From: Nitrospirae bacterium CG2_30_70_394
GTDB taxonomy: Bacteria; CG2-30-53-67; CG2-30-70-394
Assembly (NCBI GenBank): GCA_001873295.1
Contig: MNYW01000182.1
Coordinates: forward strand, 1-42,869
Length of the DNA: 42,869 nt
Direction of reading: 5' to 3'
Under the pieces are notes generated by a model that was not told where the DNA came from, did not search any database, and was given only the letters and a program-made list of their open reading frames with translations. Of the stretch, positions 25,453 through 33,855 are shown piece by piece (positions within the stretch are counted from its first letter, which is position 1; each line of letters begins with the position of its first letter). Made by a program: the position numbers and the translations under genes.

Positions 25453-26582
25453 TACAGCGCCTCGATGAGGAGGATCACCAGACCGGTGAGCGCGATGTTG
25501 GCCAACGAGACCGGCAGCATCCGCTTCCAGCCGAGGTCCATAAGCTGGTCGTAGCGAAAGCGCGGCAGGGTCCAGCGGATGGTCATCAGCAGCCAGCAGA
25601 ACGCGATCACCTTCACCAGGAAGGAGACCACCTGAATGGCAACCACCGCGTAGTGGCCCACCGCCACCTCCGCCCCCCACGGGAAGACGAAGCCGGACGC
25701 CTGCAGGTAGGGGAACTGCCAGCCGCCGAAGAAGAGGGTAGTGGTGAGGGCCGCGACCATCACCGTCTCCACGAAGTCGGCGAGCAGGAACATGCCGAAC
25801 TTGGTCCCTGAGTACTCGGTGAAGTAACCGATGATCTCGCTCTCCCCCTCGGGCAGGTCGAAGGGGATCCGCTTGGTCTCCGCCAGGGCGGCGGTGAAGA
25901 AGAGGATGCAGCCGAGGGGCTGGACGAAGACCCCCCACTTCGGCAGCCACCCCCACAGAAGCGCCCCCTGGCCGCGGACGATCTCCTGCATGTCCAGCGA
26001 GCCGTAGACCATCACGATGCCGATCACCGTGGCCCCCAGGGTCACCTCGTAGGAGATCATCTGGGAGACACCGCGCACCGCACCCAGGAAGGCGTAGTTG
26101 TTGTTCGACGAGACGCCGGACAAGACGATGCCGTACACCCCAAGGCCGGCCATGGCAAAGATGAAGACGAAGCCGACGTTCAGGCTGGCGACCTGCAACG
26201 CGATGTCACGGCCGGCAACGTGCAGGGTGTCGCCGAAGGGGATCGCCGCGAAGCCGGCGAAGGCGAAGAGGAGATAGAGGAACGGCGCTACGGCGTGCAG
26301 CCACTTCATCCCGCCCACCGGTGACCAGTTCTCCTTCGCCACCAACTTCAGCAGATCCGCGATCGGCTGGAAGAGGCCAAGGTAGATGATCGGGCGCAGG
26401 AGCGGGTTGAGCCAACGCCACAGCGGCGAGTTGAGGGTGAAGCCGGCGCGGTTCGCCCCCCACCGGTCCTGGATCACCGCCGACTGCTTGCGCTCCACCC
26501 ACGAATGGATGCCGGCGATGTTGATCACGATCAGCATCATCACCACCGCCAGCCCCGCCTTGATCGCCAGATCCATCCACAT
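25452..26582 (-). CDS. nuoH: NADH-quinone oxidoreductase subunit H
   Basis: Membrane subunit that joins the two arms of complex I and forms part of the quinone cavity. I start it at MWMDLAIKAGLAVVMMLIV (376 residues), with the ATG sharing one base with the nuoG stop. The first cytoplasmic loop contains VERKQSAVIQDRWGANRAG. The conserved quinone-site and E-channel region is ETKRIPFDLPEGESEIIGYFTEYSGTKF. Only 8-9 helices are easily traced by eye, as usual for this subunit. Confidence 0.96.
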   Translation of the reverse strand: MWMDLAIKAGLAVVMMLIVINIAGIHSWVERKQSAVIQDRWGANRAGFTLNSPLWRWLNPLLRPIIYLGLFQPIADLLKLVAKENWSPVGGMKWLHAVAPFLYLLFAFAGFAAIPFGDTLHVAGRDIALQVASLNVGFVFIFAMAGLGVYGIVLSGVSSNNNYAFLGAVRGVSQMISYEVTLGATVIGIVMVYGSLDMQEIVRGQGALLWGWLPKWGVFVQPLGCILFFTAALAETKRIPFDLPEGESEIIGYFTEYSGTKFGMFLLADFVETVMVAALTTTLFFGGWQFPYLQASGFVFPWGAEVAVGHYAVVAIQVVSFLVKVIAFCWLLMTIRWTLPRFRYDQLMDLGWKRMLPVSLANIALTGLVILLIEAL

Positions 26583-28144
26583 CACACCACCTCCGTGGGC
26601 TGGGGGGCGCCGGAGCCAAGCAGTGCGCCGCGGCGGCCGAGGTTGTCGTGGCTGAGGCCGGCGAAGGGGGCGAGTTGGGAGGCGAGGGCGGCGAAGATGT
26701 CGTCCTCGAAGGCGAAGTCGAAGGGATGGCCGAGGCGGCCGGCGAGTTCCAGCAAGAGCCGCCACGTCTCCACCGCGCCTCGAATCGGCGGCACCGCCAC
26801 CCGCAACCGCTGCACCCGGCCGGCGTGGTTGGTGAAGGTGCCCTCCACCTCCGCGTGGACTGAGCCCGGAAGCAGCACATGCGCCTGCGCCGCCGCCTTG
26901 CCCGGGTGGGTGGCGATCACCGTGAGGTGGTCCACCTCCGCCTTCAGGCCGGTGAGGTCCGCCTCGCCCACCACCACCACCGCCTTCACGCCGTGCGCCT
27001 TCACCCACCCCACCGGGTCGCGCACCTCCGTGCCGAGGATCTCCTGGGCGCCGCGCGTGTTCGGGCTCTGGTCGGCGAGGAGGAGGAGGTCATCCTGCTC
27101 CCCCTGGGGCGGCGCGAGGTAGGCGGCGTGGCCGCCGAGGGCGCCGGCGAACAAGGCGCGGGCGAGGAAGAGCTCCTCGTTGGTGGCGGTGGTGGCACAC
27201 AAAACCGCCACCGCGGCCGCCGCCCGTTTGAGGGCCGCGGCGCTCGCGTCGAGGGCCTGCTCCACCGCCACCGGCCGGCCGTCCACCGCCGCGCTGTCGA
27301 CCCGCTCATGGTCGATCTGCTTGTAGCTGTAGCGGCCCGCATCGCACATCCACCACTGGTTCACCGCCGGGTTCTCGCGCGGTTTGTAGCGCATCACCCG
27401 GGTGCCGCCTGCCTTGTGCGGGCGGTCACGGTTGACGTGGATGGTGATGTTGCAGCCGCGCGCGCAGCCGGTGCAGATGGAGTCCACCGCGGTGAGGTAC
27501 CAGACGCGGCACTTGAAGCGAAAGTCGCGGTCGGTCAAAGCGCCCACCGGACAGAGGTCCACCACACAGCCGGCGTACCGATTGTCGAGCCAGGCGCCGG
27601 GGGCGAGGGTGATCTCCGAGTGGTCGGCGCGCTCGGTGATCCCGAGCTCGTGGGTGTGGGTGATCTCATCGGTAAAGCGAACGCAGCGGGAGCAGAGGAT
27701 GCACCGCTCGCTGTCGAGCATGATGTTCGGGCCGATCTGCTTCGCCTTCGCCCGCTTTTTCACCTTGTCCTCGTCGACCCGCGAGCCGGCGGTGCCGTGC
27801 TCCATGTAGTAGTTCTGGAGCTTGCACTCACCCGCCTGATCACAGACCGGGCAGTCGAGGGGGTGGTTGACGAGGATGAACTCGAGTATCGCGGCGCGGT
27901 ACTCGCGGCACTTGTCGTTGTCCGTGTGCACCACCATCCCGTCCGCCGCCTGGGTATGGCAGGCGATCATCATCTTCGGGACGCCCTCCACCTCCACCAG
28001 ACACATGCGGCAGTTGCCGGCAATGGAGAGGCCGCGGTGGTAGCAGTAGTGGGGGATGTGAATGGCGAGACGGCGCGCCGCTTCGATCAGGGTGGTCCCC
28101 GGGGCGACCTCCACCTCGCGTCCGTCGATGGTCAGCTTGGGCAT
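26582..28144 (-). CDS. nuoG: NADH-quinone oxidoreductase subunit G
   Basis: Peripheral-arm subunit with several FeS clusters. The start is MPKLTIDGREVEV, 520 residues. The N-terminal [2Fe-2S] site is CYHRGLSIAGNCRMC...C, followed by HPLDCPVCDQAGEC (His-ligated [4Fe-4S]) and CILCSRC...CVVDLCPVGAL. A further CTGCARGC...WWMCDAGR set (Cys224, 227, 231, 267) resembles the ligands of cluster N7, which only some bacteria keep. The rest is a shortened molybdopterin-oxidoreductase-like domain (PNTRGAQEI, LLPGSVHAEVEGTFTNHAGRVQ). It is much shorter than the enteric protein (about 900), but such short forms are common elsewhere. Confidence 0.95.
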   Translation of the reverse strand: MPKLTIDGREVEVAPGTTLIEAARRLAIHIPHYCYHRGLSIAGNCRMCLVEVEGVPKMMIACHTQAADGMVVHTDNDKCREYRAAILEFILVNHPLDCPVCDQAGECKLQNYYMEHGTAGSRVDEDKVKKRAKAKQIGPNIMLDSERCILCSRCVRFTDEITHTHELGITERADHSEITLAPGAWLDNRYAGCVVDLCPVGALTDRDFRFKCRVWYLTAVDSICTGCARGCNITIHVNRDRPHKAGGTRVMRYKPRENPAVNQWWMCDAGRYSYKQIDHERVDSAAVDGRPVAVEQALDASAAALKRAAAAVAVLCATTATNEELFLARALFAGALGGHAAYLAPPQGEQDDLLLLADQSPNTRGAQEILGTEVRDPVGWVKAHGVKAVVVVGEADLTGLKAEVDHLTVIATHPGKAAAQAHVLLPGSVHAEVEGTFTNHAGRVQRLRVAVPPIRGAVETWRLLLELAGRLGHPFDFAFEDDIFAALASQLAPFAGLSHDNLGRRGALLGSGAPQPTEVV

Positions 28145-28184
28145 GGCTTCTTGTCTGTCGGTACGCCGGTGGGATCCGCGGTCG

Positions 28185-29471
28185 TCAGCCGGCGACCCGC
28201 GCGCCACTCACCCTGGAGTGGCCGGTGCGGCAGTAATACTCAAACTCGTCGCGGAACTTCTCCACGAACCCCATCACCGGCCACGCGGCCGCGTCGCCGA
28301 GGGGGCAGATGGTGGTGCCGGTGATCTTGCGGGCGATGGAGTCGAGGTTGTCGGTATCCTCGGCGCGGCCGTGGCCGGCGAGGATCCGCTCGACGATCCG
28401 GCGCAGCCAGCCGGTCCCCTCGCGACACGGGGTGCACTGGCCGCATGACTCGTGGGCGTAGAACTGGGTGATGGTGCGCATCGCCTCCACCATGCAGACC
28501 GACTCGTCCATGACGATGAGGCCGGCGGAGCCGAGCATGGAACCGACCTGCTTCAGCCCCTCGAAGCTCGCCTCCGTATCGAGCTCGTCCGGCTTGAGCA
28601 CCGGCGCGGAGAGGCCACCGGGGATCACCGCCTTGAGCTTCGCCCCGCCGCGCACGCCGCCGGCGTAGTCGTCGATGAGCTGGCGCAGGGTGACCGACGG
28701 CGAGGCCTCGAAGATGCCCGGCCGGTTCACCTGGCCGGAGACGCAGTACAGCTTGGTGCCCCCCTGGGTCGGGACGCCGAGGTCGAGGAAGGCACCGGCT
28801 CCGAGGCGGAGGAGGTGGGGAACGAGGGCGAGGGTCTCGACGTTGTTGATCACCGTCGGGCAGCCATTCAGCCCCACCAGGGCGGGGAAGGGCGGCTTCA
28901 GGCGCGGGTGGCCCGGCTTGCCCTCCAGCGACTCCAACAGCGCCGTCTCCTCGCCGCAGATGTAGGCGCCGCCGCCCCGGTGGACCACCACGTCGAAGGC
29001 GAAACCGCTCCCCATCACGTCGGGGCCGAGGTAGCCGCGGTCGTACGCCTCGGCCACCGCCCCCTCCATGCGCGCGATCGGCAGGTCGAACTCGCCGCGC
29101 ACGTAGATGTACGCCTTGTGGCAGCCCACCGCCTTGGCGCAGATCAGCATCCCCTCGAGGAGCATGTGCGGCTCGTAGGTGAGGAGGTACTTGTCCTTGA
29201 AGGTGCCCGGCTCGCCCTCGTCCGCGTTCACCGCCAGGTAGACCGGCTTGGCGCCGCCCTTCGGGATGAACGACCACTTCATCCCGGTGGGGAAACCCGC
29301 GCCACCGCAGCCCCGCAGCTTCGCCTGCTTCACCTGATCGATCACCGCCTCCGGCGCCATCTCCGCCAGAACCCGGCGCGCCTGCTCGTAACCGCCGCGC
29401 TCCAGGTAGTGGTCGAGGTGGAAAGAGACCTCGGAGCCGAAGTTCGCCGACAGCAGCTTGGGCGCGCTCAT
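28185..29471 (-). CDS. nuoF: NADH-quinone oxidoreductase subunit F (FMN, NADH site)
   Basis: NADH-oxidising flavoprotein of complex I with FMN and cluster N3. The start MSAPKLLSANFG overlaps the nuoE stop (ATGA), giving 428 residues. Motifs are the Gly-rich RGCGGAGFPTGMKW (NADH/FMN site), YLAVNADEGEPGTFKD, GAYICGEETALLES and the N3 ligands ESCGQCTPCREG with a later TTICPLGDAA. Its 40-nt gap to nuoG is small. Confidence 0.97.
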   Translation of the reverse strand: MSAPKLLSANFGSEVSFHLDHYLERGGYEQARRVLAEMAPEAVIDQVKQAKLRGCGGAGFPTGMKWSFIPKGGAKPVYLAVNADEGEPGTFKDKYLLTYEPHMLLEGMLICAKAVGCHKAYIYVRGEFDLPIARMEGAVAEAYDRGYLGPDVMGSGFAFDVVVHRGGGAYICGEETALLESLEGKPGHPRLKPPFPALVGLNGCPTVINNVETLALVPHLLRLGAGAFLDLGVPTQGGTKLYCVSGQVNRPGIFEASPSVTLRQLIDDYAGGVRGGAKLKAVIPGGLSAPVLKPDELDTEASFEGLKQVGSMLGSAGLIVMDESVCMVEAMRTITQFYAHESCGQCTPCREGTGWLRRIVERILAGHGRAEDTDNLDSIARKITGTTICPLGDAAAWPVMGFVEKFRDEFEYYCRTGHSRVSGARVAG

Positions 29472-30001
29472 CCCATCCCCCCGAAGATCTCCCGCACGCG
29501 CGCCCGGTCGAGGCGGCCGTAGTAGCGGTCGTTCACCTGCATCACCGGCGCCTCCTCGCAGGCGGCGAGGCACTGGACCACGGAGAGGGTGAAGCGGCCA
29601 TCGGCGGTGGTCTCGCCCACGCCGATGCCGAGCTCCTCCGAGATCATCGCGAGGGTCTCCTTGGCGCCGCACAGGGAGCAGGAGAGGTTGCCGCACACCT
29701 GCACATGGTGGCTCCCCACCGGCCGCTGGTTGTACATGGTGTAGAAGGTCACCGTCTCGCGCACCCAGATGACCGGGATCTCCAGCTCGGCGGCGATCAC
29801 CCGCTCCATCTCCTGGGAGACGTAGCCAAAGCGGCGCTGGAAGGCCCACAGGATCGGCATCAGGGCCGCGCGCGGCGTCTCGTAGCGGCCGCGGATCGCG
29901 TCGCACTCGGCCTTCAGCTCCTCCGGGAAGGTGGTGATCTCCACCTCCTTCGCCGCCAGAGCGGCGGGCAGCTCGACGTTGGCGTGCGGATCAACAGACA
30001 C
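29468..30001 (-). CDS. nuoE: NADH-quinone oxidoreductase subunit E ([2Fe-2S])
   Basis: Thioredoxin-fold subunit of the NADH-oxidising module with cluster N1a. I set the start at the GTG at 30001 (VSVDPHANVEL), where GGAG lies about 8 nt upstream; the ORF-track extension is Arg/Pro/Gly-rich and unlike the family. This gives 177 residues. The cluster cysteines sit in VQVCGNLSCSLCGAKE and VVQCLAACEEAPVMQVND. A start at a later codon cannot be excluded. Confidence 0.92.
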   Translation of the reverse strand: MSVDPHANVELPAALAAKEVEITTFPEELKAECDAIRGRYETPRAALMPILWAFQRRFGYVSQEMERVIAAELEIPVIWVRETVTFYTMYNQRPVGSHHVQVCGNLSCSLCGAKETLAMISEELGIGVGETTADGRFTLSVVQCLAACEEAPVMQVNDRYYGRLDRARVREIFGGMG

Positions 30002-30047
30002 CGAAGGCTCCAATAGAGGCGGGCGCCGTAGCGGCCCTCGACCCGGA

Positions 30048-30073
30048 CCGGCCCGCAACCCGGGTGCGGCCGG
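30048..30073 (-). other. Stem-loop in the nuoD-nuoE spacer
   Basis: CCGGCCCGCA and TGCGGCCGG form a 9-bp stem with one bulged base around the 7-nt loop ACCCGGG. It lies in a 171-nt gap that interrupts an otherwise tightly packed operon and could be an RNA-processing or attenuation site. Function is inferred from position only. Confidence 0.4.
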
Positions 30074-30172
30074 GGTACGGGTTGGACGCGGAGCCCAGGT
30101 GCGGAACCGGCCCGGCGAGGAACACAGACCGGCGCCCGCGGGTAGACCGAGCCACCGTCTCTCCCCGTGGCC

Positions 30173-31519
30173 TCATCGATCGAGCTCCCCGGCGATCATG
30201 TTCACCATTCCGAAGATCGGGGTGATGTCCGCCACCATGTGGCCCACCAGAATCTCCGGGATCGCCGCAACGATCGGGAAGCAGGGCGGGTGGCAACGGA
30301 CCCGATACGGCCGGTCGGTGCCGTCGGAGACGACGTAGAAGCCAAGCTCGCCGTTCGCCCCCTCCACTACGCCGTACGCCTCGCCCGCCGGGGGCGCAAG
30401 ACCGTGGCCGGTCATCACCAGCTTGAAGTGGTTCATCAGCCCCTCGATGGAGCCGTAGGTGGCCTCCTTCGACGGCAGCAGCACGTGCTTGTCGGGACAG
30501 GTGACCTGCTCGATTTCGCCGCGGTGGGTGCCGTCGAGGGTCGGGTCGGCAACCACCCGCAGCTCCTGCACCTGAGCGGTATGGCCGCGCTTCGCCTCCT
30601 CCACCAAGTCGGCACCGGTGAGCTCGCGGCCGCTCTCATCGACCGCCACCGCCCCCTTGGGCATCTGCTCGAGACACTGCTCGACCATGCGCATCGACTG
30701 TTCCATCTCGGCGAAGCGCACCGCGTAGCGCTCGTAGTTGTCGCAGTGGCCGTCGCCGATCGGGACCTCGAAGTCGAGGCGGTCGTAGATCGAGTACGGC
30801 TGGTCGCGCCGCAGGTCCCAGTCGACGCCGTTGGCGCGGGCGAACGGCCCCTGGATGGCGTAGGCGAGGGTCCGCTCCTTCGAGAAGACCCCCACGTCGC
30901 GCATCCGGTCGACGAAGATCCGGTTGCGCGATAGAAGCTTGTCGCACTCCACGAGGATCTCGCGGGTGCGCGCGAACGCCTTGTGCACCGCGTTGCTGAA
31001 GCCATCCGGGAGGTCCGCCTTCACCCCGCCGATGCGGCCAAAGGAGACCGTCAGCCGCGCCCCGGTGACCGCCTCGATCAGGTCGTAGATGATCTCCCGC
31101 GCCTCCACGTAATAGAGGAAGGCGGTAAAGGCGCCGAGCTCCATGGTCGCCGCGCCAACGCAGGTGAGGTGGTCGGCGATGCGGCCAATCTCGCTCATGA
31201 TCACCCGCACGTACTCGCCGCGCTCGGGGACGGTGATCCCCATGAGCTTCTCCACCGCGATGCAGTAGCCCTGGTTGTTGATCGGCGGCGAGACGTAGTT
31301 CAGGCGGTCGGTGTAGGGGATCACCGTGAGGTAGCTCCCCTGCTCCGCCATCTTCTCGAAGCCGCGATGGAGGTAGCCGATCTCGCAATCCGCCTTGACG
31401 ATCGACTCGCCGTCGAGCTCAAGGACGAAGCGCACCACCCCGTGCATCGATGGATGCGACGGCCCCAGATTGAGGAGCATGGTGCGGGTGGTCAGGGGGT
31501 GCTCGGCGATGGCGCGCAT
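30173..31519 (-). CDS. nuoD: NADH-quinone oxidoreductase subunit D, with an extra internal segment
   Basis: The 49-kDa-type subunit of complex I, forming the quinone-reduction site with NuoB. The 448 residues include LGPSHPSMHGVVRF (quinone-site His), TDRLNYVSPP (site Tyr), GRIADHLTCVG and SFGRIGGVKADLPDGF. The C-terminal block is PPAGEAYGVVEGANGELGFYVVSDG with the YRVRCHPPCF and DITPIFG segments. Between EQMPKGAV and CPDKHVLLPSKEATYG, where most homologues have a short link, there are about 50 residues (roughly 291-341, e.g. VDESGRELTGADLVEEAKRG), making the protein some 30-40 longer than usual. The frame stays open, so this is an insertion and not an error in reading. nuoC and nuoD are separate genes here. 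Confidence 0.95.
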   Translation of the reverse strand: MRAIAEHPLTTRTMLLNLGPSHPSMHGVVRFVLELDGESIVKADCEIGYLHRGFEKMAEQGSYLTVIPYTDRLNYVSPPINNQGYCIAVEKLMGITVPERGEYVRVIMSEIGRIADHLTCVGAATMELGAFTAFLYYVEAREIIYDLIEAVTGARLTVSFGRIGGVKADLPDGFSNAVHKAFARTREILVECDKLLSRNRIFVDRMRDVGVFSKERTLAYAIQGPFARANGVDWDLRRDQPYSIYDRLDFEVPIGDGHCDNYERYAVRFAEMEQSMRMVEQCLEQMPKGAVAVDESGRELTGADLVEEAKRGHTAQVQELRVVADPTLDGTHRGEIEQVTCPDKHVLLPSKEATYGSIEGLMNHFKLVMTGHGLAPPAGEAYGVVEGANGELGFYVVSDGTDRPYRVRCHPPCFPIVAAIPEILVGHMVADITPIFGMVNMIAGELDR

Positions 31520-31582
31520 TGGCAGGCAGGCTGGGTGGGACGGGAGAGGAAGGGGGGCGGGGGTGACCGGAAGACCACCGGC

Positions 31583-32059
31583 CTAGTTCACCGGCCCAAC
31601 CAAGGGCTGGCGTTTGTCGACCCGGTAGTCCTTGCGCAACGGAAAGCCGACGAACTCGTCGTACATGAGGATGCGGCGCAGGTCTGGGTGGCCCTCGAAG
31701 CGCACCCCGTACATGTCCCACACCTCGCGCTCGTACCAGTTGGCCGACGGCCACAGGTCGCAAAGCGACGGAACCACCGGGCTCTTGCCGTCCACCGGAA
31801 CCTTCAGCCGCAGGCGCTCGCGGCGGCGGTGGGAAAGGAAGTGGTAGACCACCTCGAAGCGCGGCTTGCGGCGCAGGTAGTCCACCGCGGTGACATCCAT
31901 GAGGATCTCGAAGCCGTGGTCCAGATCGTCGTGGAGGAAGGTCGCCACCGCGCGCAGCGCCTCGGGCCCGATCACCACCGTGTCATCACCCCGAAAGGCG
32001 TGGGTCTCGAGGATCGCCGCGGGGAAGCGCTCGCGCAGGCAGGCCACGGTCTCCGCCAT
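31583..32059 (-). CDS. nuoC: NADH-quinone oxidoreductase subunit C
   Basis: The 30-kDa-type subunit of the connecting module. The start MAETVACLRERFP has GGAGG a few bases upstream, and its ATG shares one base with the nuoB stop. The 158 residues end in the family signature LWPSANWYEREVWDMYGVRFEGHPDLRRILM followed by FPLRKDYRVDKRQPL. The upstream part of the ORF-track frame is a shadow of nuoB. Confidence 0.96.
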   Translation of the reverse strand: MAETVACLRERFPAAILETHAFRGDDTVVIGPEALRAVATFLHDDLDHGFEILMDVTAVDYLRRKPRFEVVYHFLSHRRRERLRLKVPVDGKSPVVPSLCDLWPSANWYEREVWDMYGVRFEGHPDLRRILMYDEFVGFPLRKDYRVDKRQPLVGPVN

Positions 32060-32553
32060 CACCCCTCCACGCTCTCTTTTACCCACTCGCCGCCGCGGCG
32101 CGACTGGCGCTCGGTCTGGATCTTCTCGTGCAGCTTGATCACCGCGTCGAGGATCGCCTCCGGCCGCGGCGGGCAGCCGGGGATGTAGACGTCCACCGGG
32201 ATGATCGTGTCGATCCCCTGGACCACCGCGTAGTTGTTGTAAAAGCCGCCGGTGCAGGTGCAGACGCCGATGGCGATCACCCACTTGGGCTCGCACATCT
32301 GGTCATAGATCGTCTTCAGGACCGGCGCCATCTTGTGGTTGATCGTCCCCACCACGAACAGGACGTCGGACTGGCGCGGCGTCCAACGCGGCCAACCGGC
32401 ACCGAAGCGGTCGAGGTCGTAGTGCGAGCACGACGCCGACATGTACTCCATGGAGCAACAGGCGGTGGCGAAGGGGTACTGAAAGAGCGACCAGCGGCGC
32501 GCCCAGCCAAAGAGCTCATCCGACCTGGAGGTGAACCAGCCTTGATCGGCCAT
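32059..32553 (-). CDS. nuoB: NADH-quinone oxidoreductase subunit B (cluster N2)
   Basis: Carries the terminal cluster N2 that reduces quinone. The start MADQGWFTSRSDEL gives 164 residues. The N2 cysteine pair is in FPFATACCSMEYM-like sequence (here QYPFATACCSMEYM), with the remaining two in GVCTCTGGFYNNYAVVQG and VYIPGCPPRPEAI. The extra Cys in GVCTC is a small departure from the usual GSCAN. It starts 4 nt after the nuoA stop. Confidence 0.96.
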   Translation of the reverse strand: MADQGWFTSRSDELFGWARRWSLFQYPFATACCSMEYMSASCSHYDLDRFGAGWPRWTPRQSDVLFVVGTINHKMAPVLKTIYDQMCEPKWVIAIGVCTCTGGFYNNYAVVQGIDTIIPVDVYIPGCPPRPEAILDAVIKLHEKIQTERQSRRGGEWVKESVEG

Positions 32554-32557
32554 GGTC

Positions 32558-32908
32558 TCAGTCCCAGTTGAGGGCGCCGCGACGCCAGGCGTAGGCGAGC
32601 CCGACACCGAGCACCGCGAGGAAGATCATCATCTCCACGAAGGCGAAGAGGCCGAGTTTCCGGAACAGGGTCGCCCACGGATAGAGGAACATCATCTCCA
32701 CGTCGAAGACGACGAACAGAATCGCAACCATGTAGAACTTGACGTCAAACCGCCCACTGGGCAGCTCAAAGGGCGGCTTGCCGCACTCCACCGGCTGCTC
32801 CTTGTAGCCGAGGCGCACCCGCGGCCCGAACGGAACGCCGAGGGCCCAGATCAGCCCGGCGAAGCCGGCGGCAAACAGGGCGAAGATCAGAAGACCGCTG
32901 TATTCCAT
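32558..32908 (-). CDS. nuoA: NADH-quinone oxidoreductase subunit A
   Basis: First gene of the operon; small three-helix membrane subunit beside NuoH. The start MEYSGLLIFALFAAGF gives 116 residues. The family loop is KEQPVECGKPPF with the functional Cys, followed by FDVKFYMVAILFVVFDVEMMFLYPWA with its conserved acidic residues. A candidate promoter lies about 80-105 nt upstream. Confidence 0.96.
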   Translation of the reverse strand: MEYSGLLIFALFAAGFAGLIWALGVPFGPRVRLGYKEQPVECGKPPFELPSGRFDVKFYMVAILFVVFDVEMMFLYPWATLFRKLGLFAFVEMMIFLAVLGVGLAYAWRRGALNWD

Positions 32909-32984
32909 CGTGGGTGGGCGCGAGAGGCGCAACGGGAAACAGCTAGACGCAGGCGGGAGGGACGCGTCGCTTCGAAGGGCGGCG

Positions 32985-33012
32985 ATACTACCAAAGCGAG
33001 ACCCCTTTGCAA
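32985..33012 (-). promoter_or_regulatory. Candidate sigma-70 promoter of the nuo operon
   Basis: On the minus strand TTGCAA, a 16-nt spacer and TAGTAT (with a GG just before it) precede nuoA by a leader of about 70 nt. Each box matches consensus at 4 of 6 positions. It is the only promoter-like pair I see in front of the operon. Confidence 0.5.
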
Positions 33013-33025
33013 CGGGCCCGCGACT

Positions 33026-33135
33026 CCCCCCGGGGGGCGCCTCCCGCCGCTTTCCGCCCCTGGCCATCCCCATGACCCCGCACCCCACGCGGGGCGAGCG
33101 GAAGCAGGAGCGGCGGGTGGGCTACTCCGTAGCCC
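33026..33135. other. Cluster of three perfect stem-loops or palindromes upstream of nuo
   Basis: The 332-nt space between nuoA and the SRPBCC gene holds CCCCCC/GGGGGG (33026-33037), CCCCGC-N7-GCGGGG (33076-33094) and GGGCTAC-TCC-GTAGCCC (33119-33135). The last lies about 105 nt past the stop of the SRPBCC gene and may end its transcript. No T-runs follow. Confidence 0.4.
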
Positions 33136-33240
33136 CGTGGGGGGCGGCGCCGCGACCCACCCACCGCGCGGCGACTCGCACGGCGCCACCGAAGCGACCG
33201 GCCATGGGTCAGGGTCGCACCCTCCCCACCCAGCGCGCGG

Positions 33241-33855
33241 CTAGTCGCGCACCGCCACCCGAACCGAAGACGGCGCCACGCGGTTACCCTGCATCCCGGG
33301 CTGGGCCGCCTGGTTGTAGGCCGCGCGCAGGAACTCACGCGCGAAGTGCTCGATCACCGGCTGGGTGGCGACATTCGGCAGCCCCACGTCGATCACCGCC
33401 CAGTAGCTCAGCCGCACGTGGTCGCCCTGCCCCTGGACGATCAGCGTCCCATTGAGTTTCGCGAAGCTGCCCTCGACCTGGCGCCACGCCAGGGTGTGGC
33501 CGCCGAACCGCTCTACCTCCAGCCGTGCCCACTGCTGGCCGGCGGGCCACGGGAGGTTGAGGGTCACGAAGACATCCTGGGTTCCGTTCACCGGGTCGAC
33601 GGAGAGGGGATAGCTCTCGGTGATCCACGGATGGAGCGCCGGATAGCTGGCGAGATCACACAGGACGCGGCATAGCCCTGGGCCGATCGCACCGAAATCC
33701 GCCTCCACGTGGAGGATCTGCTCGTGCGGCGTCCCCCCCGCGGAAAATCCCGCGTCGATCCTCGGGAACGGCGGCGCCGCGGCGGCCGCGACCGCAACCA
33801 TCCACACCGCCACGGGCAGTGCCGCAAGAGCCATTTTGTTCGCCAAGTTTCGCAT
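33241..33855 (-). CDS. Exported SRPBCC (START-like) protein
   Basis: A 204-residue protein with a signal peptide (MRNLANKMALAALPVAVWMVAVAAAAA) and a lipid- or small-hydrophobe-binding SRPBCC fold. Visible are EADFGAIGPGLCRVLCDLASYPALHPWITESYPL, the strand VFVTLNLPWPAGQQWARLEVERF and a long C-terminal helix PVIEHFAREFLRAAYNQAAQ. It resembles the polyketide-cyclase/coenzyme-Q-binding Coq10-like group, but an exported version has no assigned function. The chosen ATG follows a purine-rich GAGAAGAAG. An upstream GTG-type start is the alternative. The gene has its own long, AT-rich leader and is divergent from gcvPA. Confidence 0.7.
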   Translation of the reverse strand: MRNLANKMALAALPVAVWMVAVAAAAAPPFPRIDAGFSAGGTPHEQILHVEADFGAIGPGLCRVLCDLASYPALHPWITESYPLSVDPVNGTQDVFVTLNLPWPAGQQWARLEVERFGGHTLAWRQVEGSFAKLNGTLIVQGQGDHVRLSYWAVIDVGLPNVATQPVIEHFAREFLRAAYNQAAQPGMQGNRVAPSSVRVAVRD

